The notes: generated by a model from the letters alone, not told the origin. 64,000 nucleotides of DNA from Impatiens glandulifera (GCF_907164915.1 NC_061867.1:56171771-56235770), one strand, 5' to 3'. Positions 1 to 12,453 are shown, counted from the stretch's first letter. Numbers and translations are program-made.

Positions 1-724
1 CCAGGGTAGCTCAAGTCGTAAAATTGTTGAACTTGATTCAATAGGGGTTATGGTGGTGAGATGCTGTGCTAGTATCCTCAGCAGAAAAAATCTTGATCTA
101 ACAAAAAAACTAGGGTGCTCTACCCTTAGTCGTTCCCTAGAGAGATTTACATATTTTAAAATGTACCATTTCGTTGGTCTTTATTCTGATTCCCTTAAGT
201 ACATAAACTGCTATCTATTAGCATAAAGGAAGTTGCTCTTGTTTGAGCACTGCTTTTGCTGTTCATTGGTGAACGCTTCTTTGGTCACAAGGGAGAACAT
301 ATAAGCCGACTCTTCAATAATTTGGCATATTTTTCACCTTTGCAAAAGTTATTACATTAGAAATGACTACTTATTGCAGTTCACTCGTGCATAATATCCA
401 TTTACGGAAAACAATTTTACTTTTGTAGTTCCATCCCCAGGCATATTTTTCACCTTTGCAAAAGTTATTACATTAGAAATGACTACTTATTGCAGTTCAC
501 TCGTGCATAATATCCATTTACGGAAAACAATTTTACTTTTGTAGTTCCATCCCCAGGCATATAACCAGGATGTTTCTGCTCTCACCATGCAAATGAATCA
601 GCTGCATATATTTATTTACCTTTTTATTACTTTGAAGCCTTTTGTTTTGTTGTAATTCCTATGAGAATGAAGCTTCTTACTCGTTTGAATCGTCATGACT
701 GTTGTATAAAGGGGTGATTTTAAG
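1..724 (+). other. Intron or upstream part of the spinster-like gene
   Basis: No exon of the transporter is recognisable here; the family's N-terminal part, with its first membrane segments, is expected upstream of the window. The stretch ends in an acceptor-like TAAG directly before the first visible exon. It contains a 116 bp tandem duplication, listed separately. Nothing else is supported. Confidence 0.5.
324..555. repeat. 116 bp tandem duplication, two copies
   Basis: The stretch starting GGCATATTTTTCACC at 324 recurs at 440, and the same sequence starts a third time at 556 before diverging. The two full copies look identical by eye, so the duplication is recent or the assembly is locally duplicated. 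It lies in non-coding sequence before the first visible exon of the spinster-like gene. Confidence 0.9.
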
Positions 725-3700
725 TTGAACAACTTCCAAGATGGTGTTCTATCTTCTGCTTTCATGGTTGGACTTCTCTTGGCATCTCCAATATTTGCAT
801 CACTGGCAAAAAGGTAAGGTTCAACTCTACTTAATATGGACTATGTTCAAAGTTCAACTTCTAACACGCCTAATATGAGGATAATATCAAATTACATTTT
901 ATAGTATGATCAACGACCCTGCAATTAGAGTGGTATGTGTATAATTTAAAGTAACAGCCTAGAGACATGATTTGTAGAATAAATGTATATGAGAACAGAA
1001 GGCTTAGCCTTTGGAGATGAGATCAAACCAGATTCAACATAATACCACTCTACTATTTATAAGCTACTAACCTACTAATTACCATACTACCCTTAGTAGT
1101 TAGTAGTTAAATATATCCTACTACTACTGTTACATATGATTTTATAATTTTAGGAGATACATGTAAAGCAACTTATTACTAAACAGTAAACTCATATATA
1201 GCCCCGTAAATAATACGATTTTGATCTTTTCTCTTTATGTGCACAACTGCACATAGAGATCATCATATCAAGCCTTTGGCTAGTCGAGCCATATTATTTT
1301 CATCAATGTTTAGTTTTCATGAGATAATAAGAACCAGTGTGAAACACCAAAATATCTCTTGTCATTACTGCTGTATCAATCTTAGCTTTGACAATCCTAT
1401 TTGTCTTCAACTTTGCAACATCATTTTATAAGTAAATGGATCATGTGTTGTAAAAGATTCATTTCCTTGATATTTATTAAATTTTGAAGTTTTTAAATTT
1501 GTTTGGCATTATCAAATCTATTACTTTATGCTCCTTGTTTTATTTTTTCATGAACTGAGTGAGATCTGAGGCCTTCATTTCTCTGGCACTTTTTGTAATG
1601 GCAATTATGTTGGTACCTGACTGTACTCTCCATTTCATTATGCAGTGTTAATCCATTCAGGCTAATTGGGGTTGGACTATCTGTTTGGACAGTTGCCGTT
1701 GTCGGTTGTGGTTTTTCATTTGATTTCTGGTCCATCATGATCTGCCGTATGTGAGTATATTGTTGGGATCTGCTAGCTTGCTTCCTGTTGAAAAATTCCT
1801 CCTCATTTTTCTTCTTCATGATTATCATTTCTAGGCTAGTTAATCACTGTGAGATTTCTATATGAATCTTAGTTTATTTGATTCTTAGGCTAGTTGGTGT
1901 TGGTGAAGCTTCTTTTATTAGTCTAGCCGCTCCATTCATTGATGATAATGCTCCTGTTGCCCAGGTTCTCTCCTCTTTCTATTTCTCTTTAGCTTTATAT
2001 TTGGAAACTCTACACTCTAAATTGCTGCTTCATTTGCTCTTTGAAAGTAAAGACTCCCTATATGAAATTGCATAATGCTGATTGGGTATATGTCTATATG
2101 TAACTCTTCTGTACTGTTTCTGTCTTTTCATATCGAGCTCGCAACTTTATGAAACTTTGTTGTTGGAGACCTAAAATGGTGACTGGACATATGTGGCGGT
2201 AAGAAAATGTAACCCATTGTGATGCAAATAAAGACCTAGCTAATGGATAAACTCAATGAATCACAAACAAAATAATTCTTGATTTTGTGTTTGATCCTAC
2301 AACAACCTGTACATATGTTTATATAGTCTATAATATTTGTAGTAGACGGTTAGTCAGAATGGTTAATTTGGGTATTTATGTTTAATACATCTAAGGTACT
2401 TAGTAGTAATTGGTGCAGTCTGACTGACTTTGAGTTTGGGATGGTGGGTCAGAATAATAACAATAATGACTAATCTCATATGGCCACTAGTAGAATTAGT
2501 AATAAGCAGTAAAACTGATGAACTCTGTACAAAAGCAATTAATTCCAAGCACCTACTTCTTCTTCTTATCTCCTTCCCCTATTAATTGAAATTGACTCCC
2601 TTGGCTGGCTGGCTATATGTTTCTAACTGGAGTATTATTTTCCCTCCCGGTTGTGGCCCCGCTCCTCCGCTCCAAACATAACATATATCCTCTTCCTAGT
2701 CCTACTCATGATGATGATGATGATCATCATCATCATCTTCTAACCCTAAACAAAACAAAACAAACTTCTCAGCAGCAACAGCAACTTAACTAACTAACTA
2801 ACATGCATCCTAAAGCCACACGACAAACTTCCTCCTCCAATACTAAACTGAATCCTTCCAAGAAAATATTATGGCAGACTCTTCTCTTCTACTTCACCCC
2901 CTTCCAACTCTATGCTGTTGCCATGTCCTTTGACTCATGACCTCCTCGGGATTGAGCTTCATCTGCATCAGAATCGCTCCCTAATGAACTTCCTCCTGAT
3001 TCAGAATCTGCAGCCAATCATAATAGTATTTATTAACGACACCCACCATGCTATTCCTGCACAAAATAAATAAAAGCCCACGCCCATTCATGTATATCTA
3101 TCTAATTAAATACCGCTGGAGGATGATGAGGATGAGGAGGATGAATCACTTCCTGAACTGCTAGAACCCCCACCGCCGCTAGAGCTACTACTACTTCCCC
3201 CCTCCTGATCACCACCACCACCTTGCTCCTCCTCTCGACATGCTCCTCCTCCATCCTTCTCTATCTCCACGGGTGGAAAGCTACTCATCATCACCATCTC
3301 ATCCCCCCCAATGTCCACATCATCTTCTTCTCCACCTTCTCCTCCTTTTTTTGCTGCTTTCCAAATAACCTGCAACCATTTCATTTTCAATACACACAAT
3401 CAGCAATGATACTTTACTCACCTCATCCTCCATCAGCCAAAATTATTCAATTTCCCTCACCATATTATCCTCTGCCGAGAGAGATGCTGAGCCCGTCACT
3501 GTTTTTGTCGTTGTTCCTACAGCCATATTTACATTGTTTGCCATCAGTGCTTGCCTCTTATTCTTGCTCACCATCTTCTTCCAGTTGGTCACAAACCTAT
3601 CAAGCTCCCAAAGGGTTTCAGTATCTAGTGTCTCAATGTCAAGCTCAATCTCATCCTCTACCTGCGCAAGATGAGAATTACGCTTCCTGATGATGTGTAT

Positions 3701-6700
3701 CAACTGCGGCATCTTCTCCTGAGGTAAATTCTGCAACCCCAGGCTCAATCTATCCTTCTCTTCTATACTCATTTCTCTTTTATCCATATCTTTAGCTTTA
3801 GGCTTTGGCAACTTCCCTGGATTTGCTTTTGGTAATGCTCCCTTTAAAGTCGGTACAATAATTGGCGAAGCCATTTGTTGTTGTTTAGTAGTAGGAGAAG
3901 ACATTCGTTGTTGTTGTCCTCCTCCTTGTTTAGGAGGAGGAGAAGATTGTACAAACGGTTGACTAGATGTTGATGGCTTCATCATATTCTTTGGCATTTG
4001 TGGCTTCTCTTGTGGTTTCTTTGATATTGTTGGAGGTATCAAATTTGGTGGTGTAGATTTCTTCATCCTCTCAATTTCTGGAGTAGGGATGTGATTCCAC
4101 AAATTCCTCTGCAAATCATCGTTTACAGAAGAAGAAATTGGTGCATGATGATGATCTTCCATGGGAAGACCACCCATCTTTTCCTCTATGGGCCGGAACA
4201 AGTCTTCAAAACGGGCGAGCAACTCCCCCGCCCAGGCATGCACTTTATCTGTTTTTGGATTGTACAATATCGCATTATTGAAGGTTAATCTAACATCTTC
4301 CGCAAAGTCCGTGGGTGTCGAATAAGCATTCTTTGAGAATTTTGCTTTCACGGTGCCAAGATCCATAGGTTGCTTGACTATATGATGATAATCATGAAGC
4401 CCCAATGACAAAGCATCAACGGGCTCCTTGAAAACCCAACTATGCTTGTGCTTCATCAACGTTGTCAAGATCTGCCTGGATTTCTTCATTAGATCTCCAA
4501 TGTCGTTAAGGTCGAACCCATTGGAGGACCTTTGGCATAACCTTTTTGGATCTTTAACGGAATTGAAGGGCATCGGTCTCTTTTTACCGACATGTTTCTT
4601 AATCTTAGCAGGAAATTGTTGTGGCTCATCAAGAGATAGGCGAGGGTTAAATGATCCGGACTCTATTCGCTCATATAAGCCCTTGATTTGTTCCAACTCA
4701 ACCGTCAGTTGCTTCTTCAGGTCCACCAACTCGGTCCTAGAATAAGAGCTGATGTCATACCTAACGTACTCAGCAGGGTTGTTTAAGTCCGTACGGACGT
4801 TGGAATATTTGGACCTCTGGTTAAAGGAATGGGCAGCGTCTTCTGAGGTCGTCTGCATGACAGCCTGCGAATCGGTGTCGTCCCCCCGTTGGCTGCTAAC
4901 CTGACTGGAGTAAGGATGGAATTGCTTCTTCTTGGAATTAGGATTGGGGTTCAAATGGTTAGAATAAGGGATCTTTGCCATGAATCCAACGACGGTTTGG
5001 CCCCAGTTCGATTCATTATGAGTAGCTAATACCGCCGAGGCCATCGACAGTCAGATAGAGAGAACAAGGTGGGTTTTTTGGATGTAGATTTCTTGTGGGT
5101 ATCATGAAAATTGCAGCGAGGGGCTAAATGAGAAAGAGGAGGAGAGGTGGATGAGGAGCGGGGCAGGAGCAGGAGCAATGTTGTTGTTGTTGTTGTCGTC
5201 GTGTCTGTCTCTCCTCCGCAAATATAACAGCAGCAGGTAGGAGGAGGAGGTGGTGATTGAAGTTGATATGGAAGAAGATTGATGATGAGGATGATGATGA
5301 TACATACATGGGATGATGGGGATTGAGAGATGAGATTTGCGAGACAGAGGAGGAGGAGAGCATTGCTTATTAAAGGAAGGTGATTAAGAGGAGGATCTAA
5401 GGCAGGCAGCCTTTGAGAACTCTTCTGGCTAAGCTGAATTAAACGGTATCGCAATTTTTTTTCTGTTTTCCTGTTCCGCAAATTTTTCACTCCTCTCTCA
5501 CCTGCTCTCTGCTCTGCCCCCTGCCATTTGCTTCTCTCTTGGCTTCGCTAATTCTTTTCTCTCTCCTTCTTCTCCGTCAATTTCTCTCTTTATTTTCTCA
5601 CCTTCCAATTATTCTCCTTTCTCCTTCTCCAATCCGTCAATCTCTCTCTCTCTCTCTCTCTCTCTTTCATTCATGCATGCATGATTCTCTCTCTCTCTCT
5701 CTCTCTCTCTCATAGTATTATTATGACCATGCATGCGTCTACATCTACGCCAACTTCTCGCTTTCATATGATCATGCATCCATTTGATAAAAAATAAATA
5801 AAACTGAAATATTTTCTTATTTTATTAAAAAAATAAAATATTAAAAATATTTTTAACTTATCTCTATATATTTTATTCAAATGTATTATTATAAAGATAC
5901 TAACATTGTAGTGGATTATAATTTATATTTTAATTGTAGCGATTAAGTGTATAAACACATTCATTGATTGCGAGTGAGATTGTTCACACCTTCGTGTATA
6001 CCGTTTCATAATGCTGATTGATTACATTGTCTATATTCAACTCATCTCTATTGTTTCTGTCATGTCTTTCTTGTAACTTTATTATGGAAATATCAAACTA
6101 GGCCTTATTCCAATCTACTCTCTTCACTTTCTTATATGATATCAGAACTCTAGGTCTCTCTTGATGAAAAAGAAAAAGAGCTCAGACTTGTCTCTATTTA
6201 TCTTTAACCCTGAGCACGCCTCGAAAAGGATAAGGATCTTTCGGATAGAATACAAGTTGTTCCATTTGGACTTTTTAAGACAGAGGGTGTCATCGGAAAC
6301 AAATAACTGAGATATGTAGCTTGTCCTTTTAGTCCGATTCGTACTTTCTCGGAGAGAATACAAGTTGTTCCATTTCGACTTTTTAAGACAGAGAGGGTGA
6401 AATCAGCAAAAAATAAGTAAGATATGTAGTTGGGCCTTCACATTGTTCCAATATTAACCCCGTAAAAGAGCTAACACTTATGGCTCTTTCGAAACTATGA
6501 CAATCCTTCCATGACCAAAGTGAAAAGAGGGGGCGATAAGGGATCCCCTTGAACTTTTACAAAACCTAGACATTGTGTCTTTGATTAGAATTGAGAACTT
6601 AGATTCATTAACAGGTTTTGATCGACATTCAATTCTCTCTGAAACCCATCTTCTCAATGAGAGAGGAAAAAATCCCAGCTGATGTGATTGAAAGCTTTTT

Positions 6701-9700
6701 TGATATCATGTTTGCAAATATCAATCTAGACCTTATTCCAAGTCAAATAATAAAATATATCAATCTCCTCTCTCTTCATATTTTTACATTTACAACCTTG
6801 TTGGAGACCTAAAATGGTGATCGGGCATATGCGATAAGAAGATGTGACCCATTATAATGCAAATAAAGACCAGTCACTGGTCTCATAGAAAATAATTCTC
6901 GATTTTGTGTTTGATTATACAAGAACTTGTACATAAGTTTATATAGTCAATAATATTTGCATTAGTCGGTTAAGTGAGAATGGTTAATACAACTAAGGTA
7001 CTTAAAGGTCTTTTCTTTTTCACAACTTTGTAATGTTTGAACGCTCATTGAGCTCTTTTTCTAATAAAAAGTTGACCTCTCTTAAAAAAAAAGTTACTTT
7101 GAGGTCTGTATTAAAGTTAGGACTCTAATCACCATGGAAGTTGGAATCATGTAGGTTGTGTGACAAACTGAAGTAGATCTAGATATGTCTCTTGTGAACA
7201 CACAAATATTAGTCTTATACATTTATTTGATATAAGTTCAGCAATAATCAAGATCCCGAGGGTCCTTTATATACATGTTCTTGTAATGTATTATTGTTAA
7301 TTCAACTCCATCTAACTCGTCTTTAATTATACTTACCTGATACTCTTAACCAGAAAACAGCTTGGCTGGGAATGTTTTACATGTGCATACCAGCTGGAAT
7401 TGCAGTTGGTTATGTATATGGAGGACTGGTAAGGATTAAAATTATATACTATAACCCATTGCATTGGTTGTGCACTTGTCATCTACACATTTTCTTACTC
7501 TTTTCTTTTTATTTATTTATTATTATTAAATATTTTTTTTTTGTTTCTCCTAGGTTGGAGATCATCTTGGTTGGCGTTATGCATTCTATGGAGAGGCTAT
7601 TTTGATGTTCCCATTTGCTATACTGGGCTTTGTTATGAAGCCTTTACAATTGAAAGGTGCATTCAATTAATATAGCATGCTTTCCTTTTTATCAGATTGC
7701 ATTTGTCTCACTTTCTTGATAATTTCTTAAAGGTTTTTCTCATGATAAACCAAAGGCGACCTTAAGGGAAATGTTGAAAGAACTCCCAAAAGGTAATTTC
7801 CCTTGAGAGGTCATTTCAGTTTATTTGCACTCTTGGCTGGGTTTTGAATTATTTTTTCGTATAAAAATACAGACGATGAGGCTGCTGAAGCTGGTGACGC
7901 GCTCATGAGGAAGGAGTATGTGTAGCTTCCTTTTTGGTCTTACTGGGAAAGCTAATTGAATTTTAACCTTCTTTGGTTATCCTATTACAGGTCCAAATGT
8001 GAATGCATCAATCTTTCTCAATTATCTTTGTTTCTGATAGACATGAAAGCGCTTTTGGTGGATAAGGTTTATGTTGTAAATGTTCTAGGTATGGTTATTA
8101 CAATTGTTTCTCTGAAGTTCTAGTTTCACATGTTTATATGAATTTTATATGATGGAGTCTGTAACTTGTCATCTGGAGCAATATGAACAAGGATAGCCTA
8201 CTCAGAAGGTGAAAATCAGCCTAGTTGATAATTTGTCTCAACTTACTACGTTTGTTCCATTCCATTATTTTCAGGTTACATAGCATATAACTTTGTGATA
8301 GGCGCATATTCATATTGGGGACCGAAAGCTGGATATAATATATATCACATGGTATGTTTCAACAACTTCGAAATAAGTGCATTTTTTGTCCAAGAGATGA
8401 TAGGTTCTCATGTTAATTTGTTTTTTAGTTTTCTACAAGTACTCATTGCAAAACGTTCTCATTTGAGTTCAAGCCTTTAGGGTCATATGATCAAGACTTG
8501 GACTATTCTCTATCCCTAGCTATTCTTCTCAATTGGTAACGGGAAAAACATCTCTTTCAAGTCAGACCACTGGCTTCCAAGTGGCAGGTTATCCAAATAT
8601 ATATATTTTTTCTTTTTTAGTTTAGGAAGCTAGCACCACCCCCACAGTCATGGCCCCCAACTTCAACTTAGGGCGTTTTTACTGAAAAACGAATTTATGA
8701 CATTTGGTCTCTTAGGTACGACTCTTGCCATTTGAACTACCCGATTAGTATAGATTCATTACATTTTACTTTGATTAGGTCACTTTTTCGCCCGCCTCTC
8801 TTTCCCCAAGGTCAGGTTATCTAAGCTTGTGGAAACTTTCTAAGCTAGCACGACCCCCACAGTCATGGTCCCCAACATCAACTTAGGGCGTTTTTACTGA
8901 AAAACGAATTTGTGACCTTCGGTCTCTTAGGTACAACTCTTGCCATTTGAACTATCCGTAGTATAGATTCATTACATTTCACTTTGAGTAGAAGGTCACT
9001 TTCTCGCCCGCCTCTCTTTAAACGAGGTCAGGTTATCTAAGCTTGTGGAAACTCTCTCGGAGGTACCGATCTCCCAGACGTACACCTCATCTACCAAACC
9101 TCCATCAAAGACACAACATAGACTGATTCCCTTGGAATGAAGTTTGGAAGGCCATTCATGGAGAAATCCTCGTTCTTGACAAACTCAAAAGGAAGGGTTT
9201 TACTTTAGCTAACTGGTGATGGAGGAGCGGTCAATCCCATTCTTCTTCACTGCTCACTTTTCTCGGATATTTGGTCATTATTTCAGAGCATTCTCAATTT
9301 CAAGTGGGTTATGCCTAGCAGACTTTTGGACCTATGGATTGAATGGTACCTAGGGTCAAGAAAGGACTTTGCACAGGATAAGATTATTTGATCTGATCAA
9401 AATCTAGTCTCTCTTTTCAATTTTGTCTTTTTCTTGTAATGCTCCTTTTAAAAAGAACAGAAAAATTGGTTCCCCCTGATTCTATACATTTTTTTCCTTT
9501 CAATTCTTTATTTGGTTTTATATCTTCGCAGACCAGTGCAGATTTGGTCTTTGGAGGGATTACTGTTGTTTCTGGAATAGTGGGAACAGTGGCTGGGGGT
9601 TATATTTTAGATTACATGACGGCGACAATTTCTAATGCTTTTAAGGTAATACTTTTTTTGAATGTTTTCCCTGTCAGAGATGCTGTTTTTATATATAAAT

Positions 9701-10939
9701 ATTTATCTGACTTATTTTTAATTTGTAATGAGATCACCGGTTACAGATAAAGAAGAGGTGAAAAAAAGTGAATTTTTTTAAAAAAATAATGTATTTGGTA
9801 GATGGGTAGGCTTAAGATCTTTTATTTGAAGTTGGTGATGGTAAACAAGTATCTGACTGAAGAGAACACCTTTTGCAGGGTAAAAACTCTAGTGGGGGTT
9901 TCTTTTATGCAGAAAAATATACATGGACTACGAATATAACTGTTGATTTAAGCACTTGCAACGCTATATATATTTTGCTGAATGCATGATTGGTTGATAT
10001 TAGCTCTTTTTCTTCCATTACTAGTTTTCTCTCGAATATTTTCGTAACCGATATTTTTCCATGTTCCATTGCAGCTCCTCTGTACAGCAACGTTCTTAGG
10101 GGCGGTTTTTTGTTTCTCTGCATTCTGTTTTAAAAGCTTGTATGCTTTTCTGTTTCTTTTCGCTATTGGAGAACTGCTGGTATTTGCCACACAGGTAACT
10201 CAAATATTTTGCTAAAAGGTCTAACTTTTTCCAGCATCCTGTTAGCAGTAAACTGTGTTGAGGTGAGAGACAATATAATTAAGAAGAATTAAGGTTATAG
10301 TAAATGTTTTCTTATCCTACAGGGTCCTGTGAATTACATATGTCTACATTGCGTAAACCCTAGCTTAAGACCACTGTCAATGGCCATGTCTACAGTCGCA
10401 ATTCACATATTCGGTGATGTGCCTTCCTCCCCTCTGGTTGGGGTTATTCAGGTTAGTTTTGTGTTTTTCAAATGAGAATTTCAATAAAACTTTGTAAATG
10501 CAAAGGTCGCATCTCGACTATGGAAAAAGGTGGACCGAATGAAATACAAGTTGTTGAAGAAGCAGAACAAGAATTCAATCTTTACTTTCAGGCATGTTTT
10601 GAACTTATTGTTTGTTTTGAGGAATTGTGCAGGATAATCTTAACAACTGGAGGAAAACGGCTCTGATATTAACATCAATTCTCTTTCTAGCGGCTGCCAT
10701 ATGGTTCATAGGTAGTCAGATGGGTTGGCTAAAGCGCCTAGTTGTAACTTGTAAATTCTTCACTGTTTTTGGCATCCAGATTAATTTATATGATTGCTGC
10801 AGGTATATTCCTGCACAGTGTGGATAGGTTTAACGAGGATGCGGAGACAACAACCACAAGAAAATCTAACACGACACCATTGCTGGAAGAGAAGAAGACA
10901 GCAGCAGAAGAAGAAGCAGAATCTTTGGTTGAGAGTTGA
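725..10939 (+). CDS. Spinster-like MFS transporter, 5'-truncated by the window
   Basis: Fourteen exons are readable: 725-813, 1646-1750, 1889-1964, 7354-7428, 7554-7656, 7733-7792, 7873-7915, 7991-8088, 8275-8351, 9532-9645, 10075-10194, 10323-10451, 10633-10711 and 10803-10939. All have GT/AG borders, and the phases join without a break into 434 residues plus TGA. The first exon reads FQDGVLSSAFMVGLLLASP, and later ones contain YNFVIGAYSYWGPKAGYNIY; both are hallmarks of plant spinster homologues, major-facilitator proteins annotated as probable sphingolipid transporters (family knowledge; the substrate is not shown here). The remaining exons encode the other hydrophobic segments and a short charged tail ending in EEEAESLVES. 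The family is usually about 500 residues, so the N-terminal part lies left of the window. The intron 1965-7353 holds the GTE gene on the other strand. Confidence 0.9.
2071..2400 (+). repeat. Left copy of a direct repeat flanking the GTE gene
   Basis: The sequence from CATAATGCTGATT through TTGTTGGAGACC to the AAGGTACTTA-like end matches the right copy at 6007-7010 in the same orientation, with clear divergence. Its family is unknown to me; it could be a piece of an LTR. It lies inside the third visible intron of the transporter, beyond the 3' end of the GTE gene. Confidence 0.7.
2910..5044 (-). CDS. GTE-type bromodomain and NET-domain transcription regulator
   Basis: Three coding exons on the minus strand (5044-3461, 3369-3114, 3007-2910) join in frame to 645 residues. 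The start MASAVLATHNESNWGQ is typical of GTE2/GTE7-like plant proteins. The bromodomain spans about residues 186-290 and keeps Tyr219 and the acetyl-lysine-binding Asn262 in YNP. The NET domain is at about 424-491, followed by an acidic, glycine- and serine-rich tail ending in ESKDMATA. Such BET-type proteins read acetylated histones and regulate transcription in the nucleus (family knowledge). Exon 1 alone stays open to a stop just past the splice site, but the donor at 3461/3460 gives the family-like tail. The gene lies wholly inside an intron of the spinster-like gene, on the opposite strand. It looks intact. Confidence 0.92.
5638..5713. repeat. CT dinucleotide repeats in the GTE upstream region
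   Basis: Two CT runs of about 26 bp are separated by a short spacer containing CATGCATGCATG. They lie about 600 bp upstream of the GTE start codon (GA-rich on its coding strand). Such GA/CT tracts are common in plant promoters and 5' leaders; a regulatory role is only inferred. Confidence 0.85.
6007..7010 (+). repeat. Right copy of the direct repeat, split by a LINE fragment
   Basis: 6007-6087 and about 6797-7010 together match the left copy at 2071-2400. The two halves are separated by about 700 bp carrying reverse-transcriptase remains. The left copy runs straight through this point, so the interruption is secondary. Confidence 0.65.
6114..6715 (-). pseudogene. LINE (non-LTR retrotransposon) reverse transcriptase fragment
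   Basis: Read on the minus strand, broken frames give DIKKAFNHISWDF, then GDPLSPPLFTLVMEG, then SDDTLCL followed by LFEACSGLKINRDKSE. These are the ordered RT blocks of plant LINEs, with the catalytic-site block altered. The frames are shifted and stopped, so it is dead. A 26 bp sequence (starting AAATATCAA) occurs at 6088-6113 and 6716-6741 with two differences and may be the target-site duplication. A roughly 75 bp piece near 6235 is repeated near 6352. Confidence 0.8.
8490..9390 (+). pseudogene. Degenerate LINE 3' region in a transporter intron
   Basis: Around 8515-8585 the frame reads SIGNGKNISFKSDHWLPSG. Around 9215-9390 it reads ILLHCSLFSDIWSLFQ followed by KWVMPSRLLDLW. Both are typical of the C-terminal part and zinc-knuckle region (zf-RVT) of plant LINE RT proteins. 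Frames are interrupted. The fragment sits in the intron between the exons at 8275-8351 and 9532-9645, in the same orientation as the host gene. Confidence 0.7.
8629..9058. repeat. Tandem duplication of about 215 bp inside the LINE remnant
   Basis: The block starting GCTAGCACCACCCCCACAG at 8629 recurs at 8844 (GCTAGCACGACCCCC). Both copies contain TTAGGGCGTTTTTACTG and end in CAGGTTATCTAAGCTTGTGG. They differ at scattered positions, so the duplication is not very recent. It separates two parts of the LINE fragment. Confidence 0.85.
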
Positions 10940-11179
10940 AACTTGGTAGTCCACGTCTAACTATAACAAATAATAATTTGATCAATTATATGTTTGTGCT
11001 GCTTGAATATGAAGAAATCTTATCTGTTTTAATTGTAAATAATAATATCCCTTATTACTGTTTTTCTGAAGTTAAAGTTGTATTTTAACAATATATCCCT
11101 TATTTTTTAAGCTGGCCTGATTTGTATTAACAGATTGCCCTCATAATATATGAGCATTAGCAGGTCAATTCCAAATGGG

Positions 11180-11930
11180 AAAATGTAAAGTACACAATTA
11201 AGGAAATTAAAGAATTGAGATTATATTAAGATTGAAAAAGTTTATTATTTTAAGACAAATTAATTGAAACTCAAAGTATCATTTATTGTGAATGTTGTGG
11301 ATTTTAAATGTAGTATATTTGTAATTCATGCAAATATTGTATCAATCCAAAGAAATGTTAATATTGTGATAATTATTCGATTTTTTCTATGTGAACAATA
11401 TTTTGGTTCAAATATAGAATTATTATTTGATAGAATTTATTGTAAAAAAAATTATTACTTATAAGTTAATATACAAGACTAAATTTTAATGTTGTGCAAG
11501 ATAATTTAATTTTTATGGATAAATCTTAATATAAAATATTAATTATATTCGGATAAAAAATTATGTTTATGATTTCAGTTTATGCTTTTGATCTTCGATA
11601 TTTGTCATTGTTAATTATATTTATATACTAAATGGAAACAATTTAAAGACCGGAAATAAAATGTTTTAATTATCTTTAGTTGTATGGATCTAAACTTTGC
11701 GCTTTGGATTAATTGACCCACTATTATGGCTGAGGGTACCCCTAATAAATAGCGGGACCTTGAAAAGTGGTCGCATGTGTTTGATGATCATTATACAAGG
11801 AATTCCATAAACATTTAGAGATTATGTCTTAGAAGTTACTGTTACTAAAAAGTTTATTAAAAAATTGAGAAACATTTTTGCAAAAAGTTTAATATACATT
11901 TAGTTTTGATCTTCTTTATACCTAGATAAA
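11180..11930 (+). mobile_element. Old copia leader/gag relic related to the element at 59950
   Basis: The stretch lines up, strongly diverged, with about 61170-61950 of the copia element at the right end. It shares the same order of motifs in the untranslated leader and then a gag start encoding roughly NGNNFKD. Stops and deletions fill the gag frame. No LTR is recognisable around it. It lies downstream of the transporter gene; 10940-11180 between them is probable 3' UTR. Confidence 0.7.
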
Positions 11931-12453
11931 TGAATTTTTAATTAGCTCATTTTATATTATGTATTTTCTAATTTAGCTTTGAAAATAACTTCATTGATAA
12001 AAAAAAATAACTTCATTGATAAAAAAAAAATAATTTCAAAGAAGTTACATGTAATCCCGCACAAAATAAACAACAAATTAATGAAAAATTTTTCGACAAA
12101 CCTCTAAACATAATTTATAAAAGCTTTTGCAGTTTGGACAACTTTGCATATCAACACTAATGTGAGTAGTACCACTATCACCAGAATCTACCCACTAGAT
12201 GTAACTCGACACTAAAATTAAATTAATAAAATCAATTTTCAAATTGAGAAAACAAACAATGAATTTCAAATAATAATAAAAAAACGCTATGATAAATAAT
12301 TCAATGATCTAATATAAATAATTCAATGATCTAATAATGTGAAAACGTCGGTCGGTACTCGGTACTCCTCGTTACTGGGCACGGCACGGCTCCAAGAGCT
12401 TTGCTTGCTTTGAGATTGTGTGGGTCTCTACTCTATCTAGCTCGCTCAAATCC
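11930..12453. other. AT-rich intergenic region and TBL promoter
   Basis: AT-rich sequence with two short direct repeats (CTTCATTGATAAAAAA near 11989 and 12010; TTCAATGATCTAATA near 12300 and 12322). The last 100 bp become GC-richer and form the likely 5' leader of the TBL gene. No promoter element can be assigned firmly. Confidence 0.5.

Noticed and set aside
3223..3690. 155-codon plus-strand frame over the GTE gene
   Set aside because: Shadow of the GTE coding exons and their Ser/acidic repeats on the opposite strand.
5026..5490. Several minus-strand frames upstream of GTE rich in Thr, Ser and Leu
   Set aside because: Low-complexity 5' leader sequence (CAA/GAC/CTC repeats); the family-typical start MASAVLA is at 5044.
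7991..8088. Acceptor at the AG of CTGATAG (8040) for the eighth transporter exon
   Set aside because: Starting at 7991 keeps phase with both neighbours; the later acceptor breaks it.
12418..12453. Longer N-terminus of the TBL protein
   Set aside because: It would begin with GTG; the first ATG of the frame is at 12454.
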